DNA from: Siphonodentalium dalli
Lineage: Eukaryota > Mollusca > Scaphopoda > Gadilida > Siphonodentaliidae
NCBI GenBank assembly: GCA_032622095.1
Contig: CP136062.1
Location: 152,698,875-152,762,874, forward strand
Length of the DNA stretch: 64,000 bases
Reading direction: 5' to 3'
Of this stretch, positions 13,056 through 25,553 are shown in pieces (within the stretch, counting starts at the first letter, position 1; every line of letters begins with the position of its first letter). Below the pieces are notes generated by a model. The model was not told the DNA's origin and did no database searches. It worked only from the letters and a program-made list of their open reading frames with translations. The translations under genes were made by a program, and so were the position numbers.

Positions 13056-13295
13056 TTGACACGTCACAAATTATCGCGAACGCGTGCACGCTCAATGGAT
13101 TTATTCATTGAGAAACAAGTATCGCTCATGGACCATTACTCCGATCTCATTCAGGGATTAACTCTATCTGACAAAGGGCATGTCTCTCAAGACGAGTTTC
13201 ACGCGCTGTTCGTCACGTTCGATAGATTTTCTACAAGAAACTTTACCCACAAAGAAAAAATTTGGTGTATGTACATGTATATCTGTATATATTAA
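13056..13295 (+). other. 79-codon open frame, unassigned
   Basis: This short frame lies between duplicated blocks A and B and is absent from the second duplication unit. Residues near the middle (SDKGHVSQDEF) resemble half an EF-hand loop, D-x-G-x-V-S-x-x-E-F. There is no second hand, no clear splice sites, and the frame runs into AT-rich repeat DNA. It may be a decayed exon or chance. Confidence 0.15.
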
Positions 13296-14341
13296 AGGAC
13301 ATAAGAGCTTCTATCTGTATGTACGTTTTGTGTAACTGTTCTCCCATAACCCTGGACCGATTTAAAATAAATTAGGGGTGGTGTCTCGGATGGTGTAACG
13401 GCGTTAGGTTTTTTAAAAATTTATTTAAAACTAATACAAATTTCATTTTTTTAAAATAATAAATTGTGATGTTAAATTGATTAAGGAGTTGAATTTAACA
13501 TGAAACAAATTTTAGAATTTAAATTGATATTAATTTGTTTTAAATTTATTTAAATTTATATTAAAATTAAAATATTCAAATGATCAAAATATACGCAAAG
13601 GTGTCGCAGGCCCCTATCGCACAAAGGGGCCACAGGTCCAACTGAGACTGAATAAAGGCTCCATAATCGAGTCAATACTGGACCAAGACGTCAGTCAAGT
13701 AAAGGCAATTTGCTTATGAGTGCACACCAGAAGCGGCATCTGAAATGTTGGAAGGGTGCAAACATGAAGAGGGGCAGCTTTTAATAAAGAAATATATTAC
13801 ATTCGTTGCTTTTTTTGAATGGCATAAATATCCCGTCATGCAGAAAATCAAAAAGTTCCCAGGTTTTGAACTGTTGGAATATTATGGGAATTTATGGGCG
13901 TAGCCAGAGCAGAGCTTTGTGGCATGATCTACATAAAAATATGTTATCAAATTTGACTCATATAGCGATATAAGTTTAGGATTGAAAACTATTTTTATAT
14001 ATCATATCTGGTCATGCAGTAGCATCGTTTTGTGTCAAAATAAAAACATTGAACCCTTCAAATGAATTCGTAGAAAACACCAGTATGTGTGGTTGCCACA
14101 AGCCCAAAAAAAACCCCACAGGATAGTTGTACAAATCACATTGAAGGAACATGTCCATATCTAAGCACAGCTCGCGAGCGAAAGAGTCAACTGTGGCATA
14201 GTAACACCAGTCGGCAGTCGCCACTGGGGCACTCCCTCACTCGAGATTATTTACAGCTCCACCCTTTGACTGATTGTTTGACAATTCTAAACGGCGATGA
14301 AGAAAAGACGGATTCGTCATCTCAAGTTTAGCCTCGTAAGG

Positions 14342-15101
14342 CTGGTTTAGATTTTTGAAATATGTTATGTTTCACCACCAGAATGTTTATTCCTCCAACA
14401 CATGAATATTATATATATGAGTGAGTTGCAGTCATGCGCATGACAAATGACTATATATTATACATATTATACATACAATAATTATATACAGAAAGGGTAT
14501 ACATAAATGCTATGTGTTATTAATCATACATGGAGGTGTCAATTAAGCACAAAATACATATAAATGTGAGGCAATCCATGAAAAGAATTTCCTCGTCACA
14601 TAATTGCATCATAATTGGGTGACTGGTGCTACCAGCTGCATATGTGAGAAATTCTTCTGGTGAGATTGTTTAACAATGTATATACTCGCACTCAGTGTTT
14701 GTTTCGAATTTTGTACCAGAAGGCGTTCATCGGTTCTTGAATGTGAAGGAGAAGCAGTGAAGGAACATATGTGACATCTGGCATGAATATGAAGAGTTGC
14801 AATGTTTGAAGTGAGGCTGAGGAGACCTTTTCAGTTTTATCCATAACTAACGGATATGCCTTTTCCGAAAATTTCATTTAGACAGATTGTGAATTAGAAA
14901 ATCGTCCATTTATTTTTCATAGCAGCCAACCAAGAATAAAAACAAATCGCAGGTCCATATCATATGCATCAAAGATTGTTTCACAATATAGAACATGATT
15001 TTCTAGACGGATCAAAAGTGAAGGAGATATAAAAATAACTAGAGGCTTTCTGAGAATCTCGAACTGGACTAGTGCGGGCAAGAATATTCAATATTTCAAG
15101 G
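14342..15101. repeat. Duplicated block B, first copy
   Basis: This ~760-bp block matches 16377-17092 in the same orientation at high identity with indels. Together with block A it shows that a segment of 2-2.8 kb was tandemly duplicated and that the spacer between A and B has since been replaced or has gained or lost about 0.8 kb. Minus-strand frames inside it recur in both copies but are interrupted, and I recognise no protein. Confidence 0.9.
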
Positions 15102-15261
15102 TATTCATATGCGTGTATGTTTATCTGTTCAATCTTCTTGTGTGCTGGGGGAGATTTTAGTGGCCAGAAAAGTACGGGTGTCTCACGATAACCCGAACAC
15201 ACACGGACGGGGACCGCAGCCACACAAAATTGCCGTCATTAACCTCCAACATGCAAGGATT

Positions 15262-15706
15262 ACAATGTTCTGCCTGCAATAAAATTCCATTAAACCCAAA
15301 CTACAATGGCCCCTCATATAGGCACTATTTAATCTACTATTGTTCATCGACACGAATTACCAACTGAATGCCCTTTATTGTGTATGTTCACTGCGGCCCG
15401 CGCCAGTCAGCGGATTAACGGTTATAAGTTCTATTTGAGCTTATTTCAGAATCAAATAAGTCCAATATGAACCAATGTCAATATTTAGGTCCTACATGAA
15501 CCTATTTTCTGGAGGATATGTTGATCTTCAGATGTTTGTAAGAAATGTCCAGGTGCTCCTCTGTTCATGGTGTTATACTTGCTAATTATACTTAGTTTAA
15601 AAGAAATGTTGTCATATATCAGCTACATGTGGCCGCTCATAGATTGCGATTTTAAGTTGTTTCTGTTGGGCTAAGAATTCGGTCTAAAAAAGAAAGAAAC
15701 CTTCTG
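15262..15706. repeat. Duplicated block A, second copy
   Basis: This is the partner of 12429-12868 and carries the same landmark segments, for example AGATGTTTGTAAGAAATGTC and TTTCTGTTGGGCTAAGAAT. The DNA after it (15707-16376) does not match the DNA after the first copy. Confidence 0.9.
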
Positions 15707-16376
15707 TGTCAGGCAGATGTATCAAAAGTATCATTGTCGGATGCTGGTATTGGAGTATCTGAAACTTCATGTGCTACTTACTGTGTTTTCTTTTATCACA
15801 GAGGAAACTCTATTTGACTGCACGTTGGGTTGCTATTACTATCGGGTAAAGCGTCTAACGACGAGACAACTTTGGGTTACTATTAGTTGTCTCGTTGTTA
15901 CACTCTCTACGTAATTCCCGACCAATTTATGTTTGATAGTGATTCGGAAGTACTTTACGATGAGGAATTCATTGGTCCAGGCAAAGATTTTTCTTATAAA
16001 GGGGCTCAATTCCTATTTTAGGGGCCAGAACCAAAGCCCTATTTTCGGAAATTCGGGTCCCTAAGTAAAACCTACTTTGATATATCTACATGGTAACCAT
16101 ATAAAGTCATCATTTATATTATTTGCTATAACATTATTAGCGACTACAAAATTGCCCAAAATCAACAATTTATGAGTCGTACCGAATATAAGATATGTGT
16201 TTGTGTGGAAACAACATTATTCTTCTGTGCCAGCGCAGTATTGTGACTGGTAGTTTACAGATACATAATCCGATTTATCGCACCTCTATTACTATTTCTC
16301 CTGCCTCGGGGGTGAAACAATATTTAAATTTTAGTCGAGGAACCCACCAGTCAAAGCTCAGAGTTATAATATTTCG

Positions 16377-17092
16377 ATTTTGAATTATATTATGTTTCTC
16401 CACCTGAATGTTTATTCGTCCAACACATGAATATATTATATACACGAGTGAGTTGCAGTCATGCGCATGACAAATGACTATATTATACATATTATACATA
16501 CAATAATTATATACCGACAGTGTATACATGAATGTTATGTGTTTTAATCACCGTGGGTGTGTCAATTAAGCACAAAATACATATGAATGTGAGGCAGTCC
16601 ATGAAAAGAATTTCCTCGTCACATAATTGCACCATAATTGGGTGACTGGTGTAACCAGCTGCATATGTGAGAAATTCTTCTGGTGAGATTGTATAACAAT
16701 ATATATACTTGCACTCCGTGTTTGTTTCGAATTTTGTACCAGAAGGCTGCTCTCAGTTCTTGAATGTGCAGGAGAAGCAGTGTAGGCATCTGGCATGAAT
16801 ATGAAGAGTTGCAATGTTTGCAGTGAGGCTGGGGAGACAGATATACCCGTTCAGAAAATTTCATTTTGACAGATTGTGGATAAGAAAATCGTCAATTTGC
16901 AAGTTTTTTCCACAGCAGCCAACCAAGAATAAAAAATATCGCACGTCCATATCATGTGCACCAACGGTTGTTTCACAATATATGACACGATTTTCTAGAC
17001 GGCTCAAAAGTGAAGGAGATCTAACAATAAATAAAGGCTTTCTGAGTATCTCTAACTGGACTAGTGAGTGCAATAATATTCAATAGTTCAAG
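16377..17092. repeat. Duplicated block B, second copy
   Basis: This is the partner of 14342-15101. It is slightly shorter, with several small deletions relative to the first copy, for example around 16780-16860. Confidence 0.9.
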
Positions 17093-18153
17093 GTACACTT
17101 ATTCTTATACATTCTACATCGATGTTCTCTGATATTTCTAACACAAGAAATGCAATTTACCACACGAGTCATCTCTATTCAGCTCAAATCGATCAAGACT
17201 GATCAAAACTTTTGAACATTGTTTCAATATTTTCCAAGTTTTCAGAATTGGAGGAAAAAAGTAGATGCCCAATCAGATAATGATTAGATGTACACGAGCA
17301 GATTGGTATCATGGATTCGCCCACATTACAGTTTAGAGTATACATCGTTCGTATAGATTTGATTAACCGTGTAAAGAGAGGGGCGGAAAAAATAGGTAAT
17401 ATTGAATTCTTTCACACATTTCTGCTCGTTTCATAGTTAGAATACCAGAATAGGATTCACATAAAACATCAAAATCAATTTGTGTCAAATTGTACCGACA
17501 TGGTAATAGCACAATGTCTGATGTACTTGAACAAGCAAAAATGCTAAGCGAAATGATACAAAACTTGATCAAGAACATATGATTAAGAGTATTCCATCAT
17601 TCAATATCCGTTAAGTCAATTTGCTGGCCATCTTGCTAACGGTAGCAAACTATATATATAGACACACCATATCATGATAAATATGTATACATTTGCATAT
17701 ACGTTACTAAACATATTCTCTCTAAACTGCAGATACAATTTTACCAGAGCCAAATGTACAACGGCGGCCATGTTGGACACCATCTTGTATGTGGTGTCTA
17801 CACCGCCACGCATTGTTCGTGCTATCATTCTTAAGGTGGTCATGGAATATAATGAGAAGAATATTTACAAAATATATACTCTCTATCCAATATACTCTCT
17901 TCAAATTAGACGAGGAAGTTGGCATACGCCGGAAAACAACTTAAATATCGACAAAAAAGTGAGAATTAGCACTTCTGAATGTTAAACATTAAATAGAACA
18001 TTCTAGTTTGATTACTAAGTATTTTTAAGCACGGTGTGTAAACGTATATGTATTGAATAACGCACCCGTGTAGGTCGAACTGATCCGATAATGGTGTCGC
18101 CCTGCGATGGCGTTTTTCCCCGCCCGATAGGCGGAGGGTAATTTTGTTTACGG
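17093..18153. other. Gene-free stretch
   Basis: No gene was recognised. A 103-codon plus-strand frame (17674-17985) and overlapping minus frames have no domain I know. An AT-rich dinucleotide patch lies near 17650. Confidence 0.45.
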
Positions 18154-18161
18154 CTACCCAT

Positions 18162-19353
18162 CAGGGTTGGGGCGATTACATACCAATGTAATCGATTACG
18201 ATTACAATTACTTTTGATTTACATGATTACGATTACTGATTAAATTTTTTCCAATGTAATCGATTACGATTACAATTACTTTAGTAAATGTAATCGATTA
18301 CTTTTTGATTACATCTGATTACAATTGTTGGTTTCCAACCATTTTGATCGCATATGAATAAATAATGAAATAATTCAAATTAACATGTCTAATATGATTG
18401 AATAAAGACATCTCTGCTTAACATGGAAACAAGAAACGACTGAAACAATAGAAAGATGCAAGCAAAAAACATAAAAACTTGTTTTTACATTTACATGTAT
18501 TGGAAAGGTTTCATCATGAAGTTATGCACCAACTTATTGGGAATACATTATGTTTTATTTTTATTTATTTATGTAAATAATTTTTAAGATATTTTTTATT
18601 TTCTTACCTGCATTCAAACGAACGCATAATATTTATTAAAATATCACCAGAAACAATTATAAAATATGTGCATGTTCTGTTAGATTCCATACCCAACACA
18701 ATGAAGATAACATTAAGATTTATTTGATGATCATCCGTTGTTAATCCTGATGAGGATTAAATTAGGCTTAACTAATGGGTGCAGTAAATGACAAACCAGC
18801 TAATTAGGTCTACCGATGTACTTCACACCTTCTTTGTTCAGTTAATTAGCCCTATTGTACCAGTGTGACTTTACAGCCATTGTCTGCAGCAATTCAATTT
18901 AATCTTAATTGAAGTTGGCTACCCTATTTATTCATATTAGAACATTTCCTTTGTCTGTATCACAAGTTTATTGCTATTTATGCTGTATTCAACAATTGTG
19001 TGTTGTTATCTGTGTCCACTGCCAGAATGTACATACACACACTGTACCACTAACATAAGACATGACAACATTGTATTAACTTTCTAATATGTTGTATGTA
19101 TATTTGTACACTCCATAGTACCACAGTATGAGACTATGAGTATCCAATAGCCATCCATATGGATATTTTAGTAAAAGTAATCAAAAAGTAATCAAAATGT
19201 AATCATGATTACAGGTACATTTGAAAGTAATCGATTACGATTACGATTACTTGTAGTCAAGAAATGTCATGATTGATGATTACAGATGATTACTCCAAAT
19301 TTTGTAATCGATTACTTTGATTACAATTACTGATTACGATTACCCCAACCCTG
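18162..19353. mobile_element. Nonautonomous hAT element, complete with 8-bp TSD
   Basis: The 1,192-bp element begins CAGGGTTGGGG and ends CCCCAACCCTG, a perfect 11-bp terminal inverted repeat of hAT type. It is flanked by the exact 8-bp duplication CTACCCAT at 18154-18161 and 19354-19361. Subterminal regions are packed with the 12-bp palindrome GTAATCGATTAC (three copies near the left end, two near the right) and GATTAC variants. In hAT elements such motifs are candidate transposase-binding sites. No frame of useful length lies inside, so it must have moved using a transposase supplied elsewhere. The exact TSD and TIR suggest a fairly young insertion. It lies 0.44 kb beyond the stop codon of the lectin gene. 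Confidence 0.95.
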
Positions 19354-19746
19354 CTACCCATCATATCTCTATTTATTTAGCGAAGTGGTCGTAAACAATT
19401 TTAGTGTCGGTAGCAATCAAATTTGTCAATAATTCGCGTGGTTATGGTACGCTTTTCGCGCTCATATTTATTAAATGCGCTTGACGAAGAAAAAAATCAA
19501 TAAATTTCATTCTATGACAACAATGATGATAATATATGATCAATCTCGGCTTATGGTGGTAACGAAAATAGACCACATAGAAAGTGATCACAGACAAAGC
19601 TCTTAAATATTATTCAGAATTGTAAGTTGATTAGTATCTGAACATTTCCCACAAATGAATAGGAATAATTTAATACAATTTGCCTGTATTTTCCGACATC
19701 ATTTCATGCTCGGTCAAATAATAGGCCATTATGTGCCATTTACACT

Positions 19747-19752
19747 TTTATT
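19747..19752 (-). promoter_or_regulatory. Candidate polyadenylation signal AATAAA
   Basis: Read on the minus strand this is AATAAA, 41 nt after the TGA stop of the last lectin exon. It would give a short 3' UTR. Confidence 0.6.
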
Positions 19753-19792
19753 ACTGAATAGGAGCCCCGAATTGGTGCAGGGAATTTTAAAC

Positions 19793-20064
19793 TCAGATTT
19801 GACAGACATAGGTGTGTATGAAGTTATGGTTGGCATATAACTGATCACAATCAAAGTCGTTCATTCGCCCTGGAGATCCCCCTGTATCTACTCTTATGGT
19901 GAGACAGTGCTGGCCCCCGTCATTGTCACCCGCTCCTCCGTTATTCGAGTTATCGCCACCGTTGAATCCTGGTGCAGTCCACAGGGGGGCACCATTTCTG
20001 TTCTTCCAGACGCCCTCTGCCACTTCATCTGATCCGTCAAGGTGATAAAACCATTTACCAGCGC
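19793..20064 (-). CDS. PAN/C-type lectin gene, exon 3 (C-terminal half of lectin domain)
   Basis: This terminal coding exon gives residues 165-253 of a 253-residue product and ends in TGA at 19795-19793. It starts after an AG acceptor in phase 1, which completes the codon left by exon 2. The C-terminal half of a C-type lectin fold is visible. Cys217, Cys236 and Cys251 sit at the spacing of the canonical last three cysteines. MNDFDC stands where many members have WND..C, and the chain closes with TYVCQI, the usual final strand. The WIGL core motif and the EPN/QPD calcium and sugar motif are absent. Asn/Gly-rich residues 197-214 occupy that loop, so classical calcium-dependent mannose or galactose binding is not expected. 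Confidence 0.85.
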
Positions 20065-22203
20065 CTGTCAATTCACGGAAGTTATTCACAGTTATGAAAT
20101 GTTAATATTGCACTCTCCTCAAGTAGAATCAGAGAACAAGTAACACATTGTCTAGTCTAGAGCAAAAACCGATTGGTAAAGCACATATTAACATCTACAG
20201 TTGCAAGATACAAGATTATCAAATAATCCATTCTATCAAAAACAAAAAACTTGATGGCAACCAGCACATATATTTTAATAAAGGAATAACTGAAATGGGA
20301 AATAAATTTGAACTCAGAATCAAGATTGAAAACAGAGACACAGTTCTGAAGACTTTCAAAATTGAAAAACGGAACATATTTTCAATTAAAACAGAAAATT
20401 GAATTATTGGGGCGTAAAATTAATGAAAATATTCATATGAATTACGGGGAGTTAGAGTCAGATTGACTCGTCCCTTGAATAGATATGATGATGAAAAACA
20501 AAATTGTTAGCGGAAAGTTTATGTTCACTTCACGCTCGTTTATATGGATATGAATCGATCTGCATTGTATTGCCGACTATCGATATCTATATTCATAAGC
20601 AGATTGTTGAATAATCTATAAAATTTAGCGATATAACAAAGGTTAATCGAGGAAAAGTCTACTTGAGTGGAAACGAAAGTGTGTCAAACATTGACAATGC
20701 ATTCACGAGTATCCTGTCGTTTCGCCGTGCGAAGGGTCAATACATACCTGAAAAGGTAACAAATGACCAATTCAGACGGCTACATTTTTATTGAAATTTA
20801 TGTGCTGGTTAGACTTTTTGCAGGATGTATGCATTCGCGGATGTATCTTCGCGGATGTATCATTGTTGCAGTATGTATCTTTTATGACCGCCTTAGCTGC
20901 TTTCGATAATAAGGTGTGGACAATGGCTGCCATTGACTGGGCCACTCTTCTTTGCACTCTGTCGATTCCGCGGAATGTAAGCTCTGAAGCACACAGCGAC
21001 ATGATATTGCAAAATGCCGATCCCTTCTGAATATTCATATACTACCGATCGCTCATCTCCGATTGTGTGGTGGCGGTGACAATAAGTCTATTCGCCTATA
21101 TTCATATATTTGGAGAGTGCTGGCGGCTTTACTTATTCCAAACATTTTCCGACTTTAATTTCGTCATTGTTGACTTTGGTATACACAATTCAATGCGCAA
21201 ATACATCAGGCAATGAAGAGTGCTTCTTTAGCGATTGATGGTTCGTGTTACTGGTTGCCAACATGTATTTGCGCATTAACTTTAGCGGTATTTGTCTGCA
21301 TTCTATTTTATTATCAATATAGTGGTTTGTAAAAATCGAAACAAAAATTAAATGAATGTTAGGAAATACATAAGTAAACATAATAATTCAACCTTCGCTT
21401 GTTGATGTTATCGTAACAGTTACTATACCAAGGACTACTTTTTTTCGGGGAAATAATTTTAGGTGCAAATTTGTCTCATTAATTATTCATCAGCTATCTA
21501 CCAACAAGGTAGCTTGTTCTTTTGGTTGGCTCTCTAAATAATTAGTTCTTTAAAAACTGTTCGTCAACCTCCTCCACCCCACCACATTTGACAGCAAAGT
21601 TAGAAAACACAAATTTAATAATCAAACAAGAAAACCACAGTAAGAAATGGTAGCGCCCTCAAGATCATATTATTAGGCATATATAACATAAAATGTACTG
21701 GTTTCATGAATGCACCACCTCAGAATTCCGCCAAAAGAACTAATCCTTCAAAGTATTACAACAGCGTACGGCTTATCACGGAATGTTTCTCATTCATACC
21801 AGAAAGCCTCGAAATGCGGTCCAAAAATCTACTAATCGGATTAAATGCACCCCCGATACTTCGCAATACGACCTTTAGTCTACATTCCAACTGATACATA
21901 CTTCATCAGCAATGTTAGCTGTTATATTATGCATTGTGTTCCCGCAATAAAATCTTCCAAGAGTGGCCCAGCAAAATATCGAAAGCAATTAACGCGGTCA
22001 TAAAAGTTACATACTGCAACAATGAGACACCCGCGAAGTTACATACCGCCTGTAAAAAATCTAACCGGTACGCAATATAGCGAGTACATTTTTAATCATA
22101 TTCATACCTCCATGGACACGACCAGATCAGCCTCGCAGTTTACACAATAGAGGGCGTAATAAAACAAAATTTTGTATATTTGTATGTTTGTTCTTTTGTC
22201 GTT
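20065..22203. other. Intron 2 of the lectin gene, 3' portion
   Basis: This is intronic DNA between exon 3 and the Polinton remnant. No coding remnant was recognised. Plus and minus frames at 20772-21038 overlap each other and match nothing I know. Confidence 0.55.
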
Positions 22204-22626
22204 AGTAGTAAGGGCGGCCACTCTAGGCCACTCTTGCTCGACTGGCACTCTGGCCCATGTGCCATAGTGTCAGTAGAGCAATTGGGCCCATAGTGGCCGA
22301 GGAGAGTGCCACAGAGTGCCATCGAGTCCAGGGGTTGGCCAGACTGACATCGAGGGAATGGGGCGGCCCAGAGCGGCCGCCGATGAGGTGTGTCGCCCCT
22401 CCTCGGTGGCCACTCTGGGCCAGAGTGTCAGTCGAACAAGGGGGTGACCAGAGTGGCATCGAGGGCATGGGGTGGCCCAGAGTGGCCACAGAGGAGGGGA
22501 TGGACCAGAGTGGCCACGAGCCCACGGGCGTGGCCCAGAGTGACATCGAGGGCAGGGGTGGCCCAGAGTCATCACGAGCCCAGGGTTGGGCCAGATTCCA
22601 CACAATAATGGTCTTAATCAAGGAAA
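22204..22626. repeat. Polinton left terminal inverted repeat
   Basis: This 423-bp GC-rich block is built of tandem variants of GGCCCAGAGTGGCC. Its inner edge, GGTCTTAATCAAGGAA, and its outer edge match the right repeat in inverted orientation. Low stop density produces 70-144 codon frames on both strands that are not genes. Confidence 0.9.
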
Positions 22627-22962
22627 CAACTTCTATGAATTTTGCGATTTTATTTGTTTTTCTAAATCATTTGTGTTTTCTTTTTGTGTGAATTAAGATC
22701 TTCATCAACATTGCCGAAGATGATCATAAAAAGCAGACACTATTTTCAAGAACATAACTTTTATTGTGATTCAAGAATGGACATACTTTACAACTCATGG
22801 TGATATTAACATAATGTTTTACGATCAAAAGTTGGTAATTCTGTGAACATATATACAAAACAAATAATAGGTACTGCAATGAACATATTTGCATTGTTAA
22901 TACATTTCATCAATAGCTAAGTTCACAATATGCTTTACAAGTTTGTGACGTACATGTTTTGG

Positions 22963-23810
22963 TTAATGTTTCTTCTTCTTTTCGTAAGGACTCATAGTTT
23001 CTTTGGAACCAATCGAGTATTTTCTTTCATTTTTGAAATAGTCGCAATCAAAATTAATTTCGACTATTATATTTATAGCGCAACCGCTTTTCAAGAAATG
23101 TAGAGCAAATATGCAATACATACCACACACGGTTGTTCCGTGGTGTTGAAGACGTCCGACGTTAATTTTACATTCGATAGCATTTCTTTGAATGAATGAT
23201 TTGATATATTCATCAATAACTGGTAATCCAAACGAATCGAAATATGTTGCAATGAAGAAAATTGCACCCCAGTGTTCCCCTGGTTTTTCTGATGTATGCG
23301 TATTTACTATGTATGCTTTTACATGGTGAGGTTTTTCGTGTGGTAACTTATCTTTTGCACATACCACACCGTGCAATATCGTTTGCACATATCACACCCC
23401 CAGTTCTGGTAAAAACACAGACCCCACAGCTATGCAAGTGAGTCTGGGGTAAATGGGGGGATTTCTATTACCAACAGCATAATTACGTCAGTCTCACCCA
23501 ATCACACCATCATCGAGAAAGCGATGTATCCTATCAGGCGATGGTTGGATTGCCTTTACAGTGGTAGATCCGTCACATTGCTTAAAATATCGCTTAAACA
23601 TTGTCTCATACTGTCACACTGCATGATATCAATTATTTTTAGCCACATAGAGCTAACTCTTGCTGGTGGTAATAAATAACTACCCCAATTACCCCAGACT
23701 CACTTGCATAGCTGTTGAGTCTGTGTTTTAACCATAACTGATACCACACCGTGCAACGAGCAGAGGTAAGACGATGTGTCTAGTATATGCTGAAGTGCAC
23801 TAGTGTTCAT
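22963..23810 (-). pseudogene. Polinton adenain-like cysteine protease (PRO), split by an insertion
   Basis: The frame begins with ATG at 23810-23808, runs to the insertion boundary near 23741, and resumes in the same frame at about 23376, ending at 22963. The C-terminal part carries the Ulp1/adenovirus-protease signature: catalytic His in the GEHWG context, the DSFG strand shortly after, and the catalytic Cys in TTVCGMYC preceded by a Gln/His-rich segment (QHHG). In adenoviruses and Polintons this enzyme matures capsid proteins. The second part alone keeps His and Cys on a 141-codon open frame, but the N-terminus is displaced by the 364-bp insert. I infer it is not functional as a unit. Confidence 0.85.
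23377..23740. mobile_element. 364-bp insert with 57-bp inverted repeats inside the protease gene
   Basis: Inverted arms lie at 23401-23458 and 23683-23740 (outer ends CAGTTCTGGTAAAA and its near reverse complement) and match at roughly 53 of 58 positions. The insert is bracketed by a perfect 16-bp direct repeat, ATACCACACCGTGCAA, at 23361-23376 and 23741-23756. A 24-bp segment, 23377-23400, lies between the left direct repeat and the left arm and partly resembles the flank, so the true target duplication may be shorter (about 10 bp) with a later slippage duplication. It is a MITE of undetermined superfamily. Confidence 0.8.
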
Positions 23811-23838
23811 CTTCTTATAATTATTTCACTGTTTCAGA

Positions 23839-24259
23839 TCACAAGTCAATAAAAGCTGAATTAAATTGGTTACAGTTTGCACTGACAGTTTCCTTTATAT
23901 CTTTCCAATGTCTGAATGCTTCAAATTTCTCTTGCAGATATGTAAACGATTCTATTTCTGGATACCATTGTTCCATACTCGATAAATATCCAATTTGAGT
24001 ATTTCTAAATCAATAAACATGTCCGCCCATTGCGTTGATGTTGTCCAAAGACAAAGTAAATGTCGAGTCTGACTTGGATGATCTATTAACATCGCTCAGA
24101 GTTGAGTTTTACTTCTTTTGAAATATGATTATGTATTTCATGAACGAAACATATCTCGAAAGTTTTCCGAACTTTGTCAAGGGTAGGAACAAAATATGGA
24201 ATGAAATTGAGTCCTCCAACTTGTAGTCTCAATTTTTCTTCCAAACGCAATCCATCCAT
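23839..24259 (-). pseudogene. Polinton small ORF between capsid and protease, function unknown
   Basis: An ATG at 24259 opens a frame of about 56 codons (GGLNFIPYF near residue 17). A stop and frame changes follow, and a later frame runs to the TGA at 23841-23839 just before the protease ATG. Position and strand make it a Polinton gene. I do not recognise its family, and it could encode one ~138-residue protein now broken by shifts. Confidence 0.5.
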
Positions 24260-24265
24260 GTTTTT

Positions 24266-25551
24266 TTAATAATCTGTTATTATTTCTCGCAAACTGTTGA
24301 TTTCAATTTGATTATCAAACTCAGTATACACTATCACGTTGGTCACCGAAGCTAGAGCTGTGGCAAACTGGAGCTCTAACCTTATGTTACCGTTTTTTAT
24401 AGGATGCGAATATCCGTCCTTTGCTCCCAAGAAACAATAACCATTCATGTATTTTTCGAGATTCAAATCGAAGGAGTTGTTTTGCACAAACATGTCCGAA
24501 AACTGGTACAATGATAAATAAGATCTTAGGCATTGTTATGAAGCGAAGTTTGGTTCAAATTATCGGTTATGAATGGTATGCCCGTCCTGACTAACTTCAA
24601 GCTTTTTTCATAATGAAGTTTTGGAAATGGAATGGGTTCGTTTCAATATCTCCATTCATTTCTTTGTTTTGATACCATGTCTATGAAAAGTCTCTTTGGT
24701 TATTGTCCTTGAAAAAGGTGATCCTCAGTTGTTTATCTAAGTCCTGAACCAAAAGTGAATGTTTTTACTTCGACTCTCCTTATCGTTATTTTCACATTTC
24801 TCTGTATGATTGTTTGGCTCAGGTTATTTGATACTGCTGATATCAGCGTAATTGTACGACCATTTAAAACTGTCGATTCAAGCACTATTTTTCCATTTTC
24901 CATCTTCTTGGCCAATCAGGGAAAATTTTGAACTTGCTCTATTGAGACGGATTTTTATCTCAATTCCATTTGGTAAGTATTTCTCTTGAAGAAATATTTC
25001 TGTGTGTAAACGACCACACAATTCTATCGTTTTACTGTCTGCTATGATCGCTGGGCGAGATTTCAATCCACCATTATGACCAGCTTTAGTGTTTTCGGTT
25101 AACTGTTTAGCGGTATCAGGATACCACATTTCAAGTGCTGCAAGTTGATTTTCTTTGTATTCACCCGAATAAGACAAGATATTTTTCATGTAGGATCGAT
25201 AAGGATAGGTATCTGAATTCGCCGTTACAAGTTTGTTATTTATGTAAATGTCGATACTACTGAATATGCTATGGAAAAGTTGTTAACAGGTGCAATTTCT
25301 GTGGCACCATCCAAGTTCGCTCCATCTTCTTTTGTAATTTTGAATTGTATATACAAATATGATTGATTCACATCTGTCCATTTTTCAGTTTGAGGTGGAA
25401 TTATAAATTCTATTGGTGCGGAAATATTAAGAGAAGAAATCGGATGATGTTCTATCCATTGTGATTCCAAAATCGTTGGCATTGTTGGTGGAACATCAGA
25501 CTCATCTAACTCGGACTTGCTGCATTCGCATGATCCATTTTGCATCATCAT
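24266..25551 (-). pseudogene. Polinton major capsid protein (double jelly-roll), frameshifted
   Basis: The start codon lies at 25551, two bases after the stop of the PX-like gene. The N-terminus contains the IEFIIPP...W.D segment found in invertebrate Polinton capsid proteins, often annotated as 'F54H12.2-like'. Downstream parts fall in other frames: ALEMWYPDT around 25130, LEKYMNGYC and the YTEFDNQIEI tail around 24300-24450. The closing DY before the stop at 24266 matches the usual C-terminus. Open pieces are 25551-25240, 25189-24878, 24915-24733 and 24511-24266, so several frameshifts or indels separate them. At about 428 codons it is somewhat short, which suggests small deletions. In intact elements this protein forms the hexameric capsomer. 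Confidence 0.85.
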
Positions 25552-25553
25552 GA

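Noticed and set aside
20772-21038. Overlapping 79- and 88-codon frames on opposite strands in intron 2
   Set aside because: Neither resembles a known family, and the lectin gene's exon phases close without an additional exon.
22223-22691. Long overlapping open frames on both strands (111-144 codons)
   Set aside because: They lie in the GC-rich tandem repeats of the Polinton terminal repeat. Three frames are open simultaneously and encode repetitive Trp/Pro/Ser-rich peptides, a composition effect.
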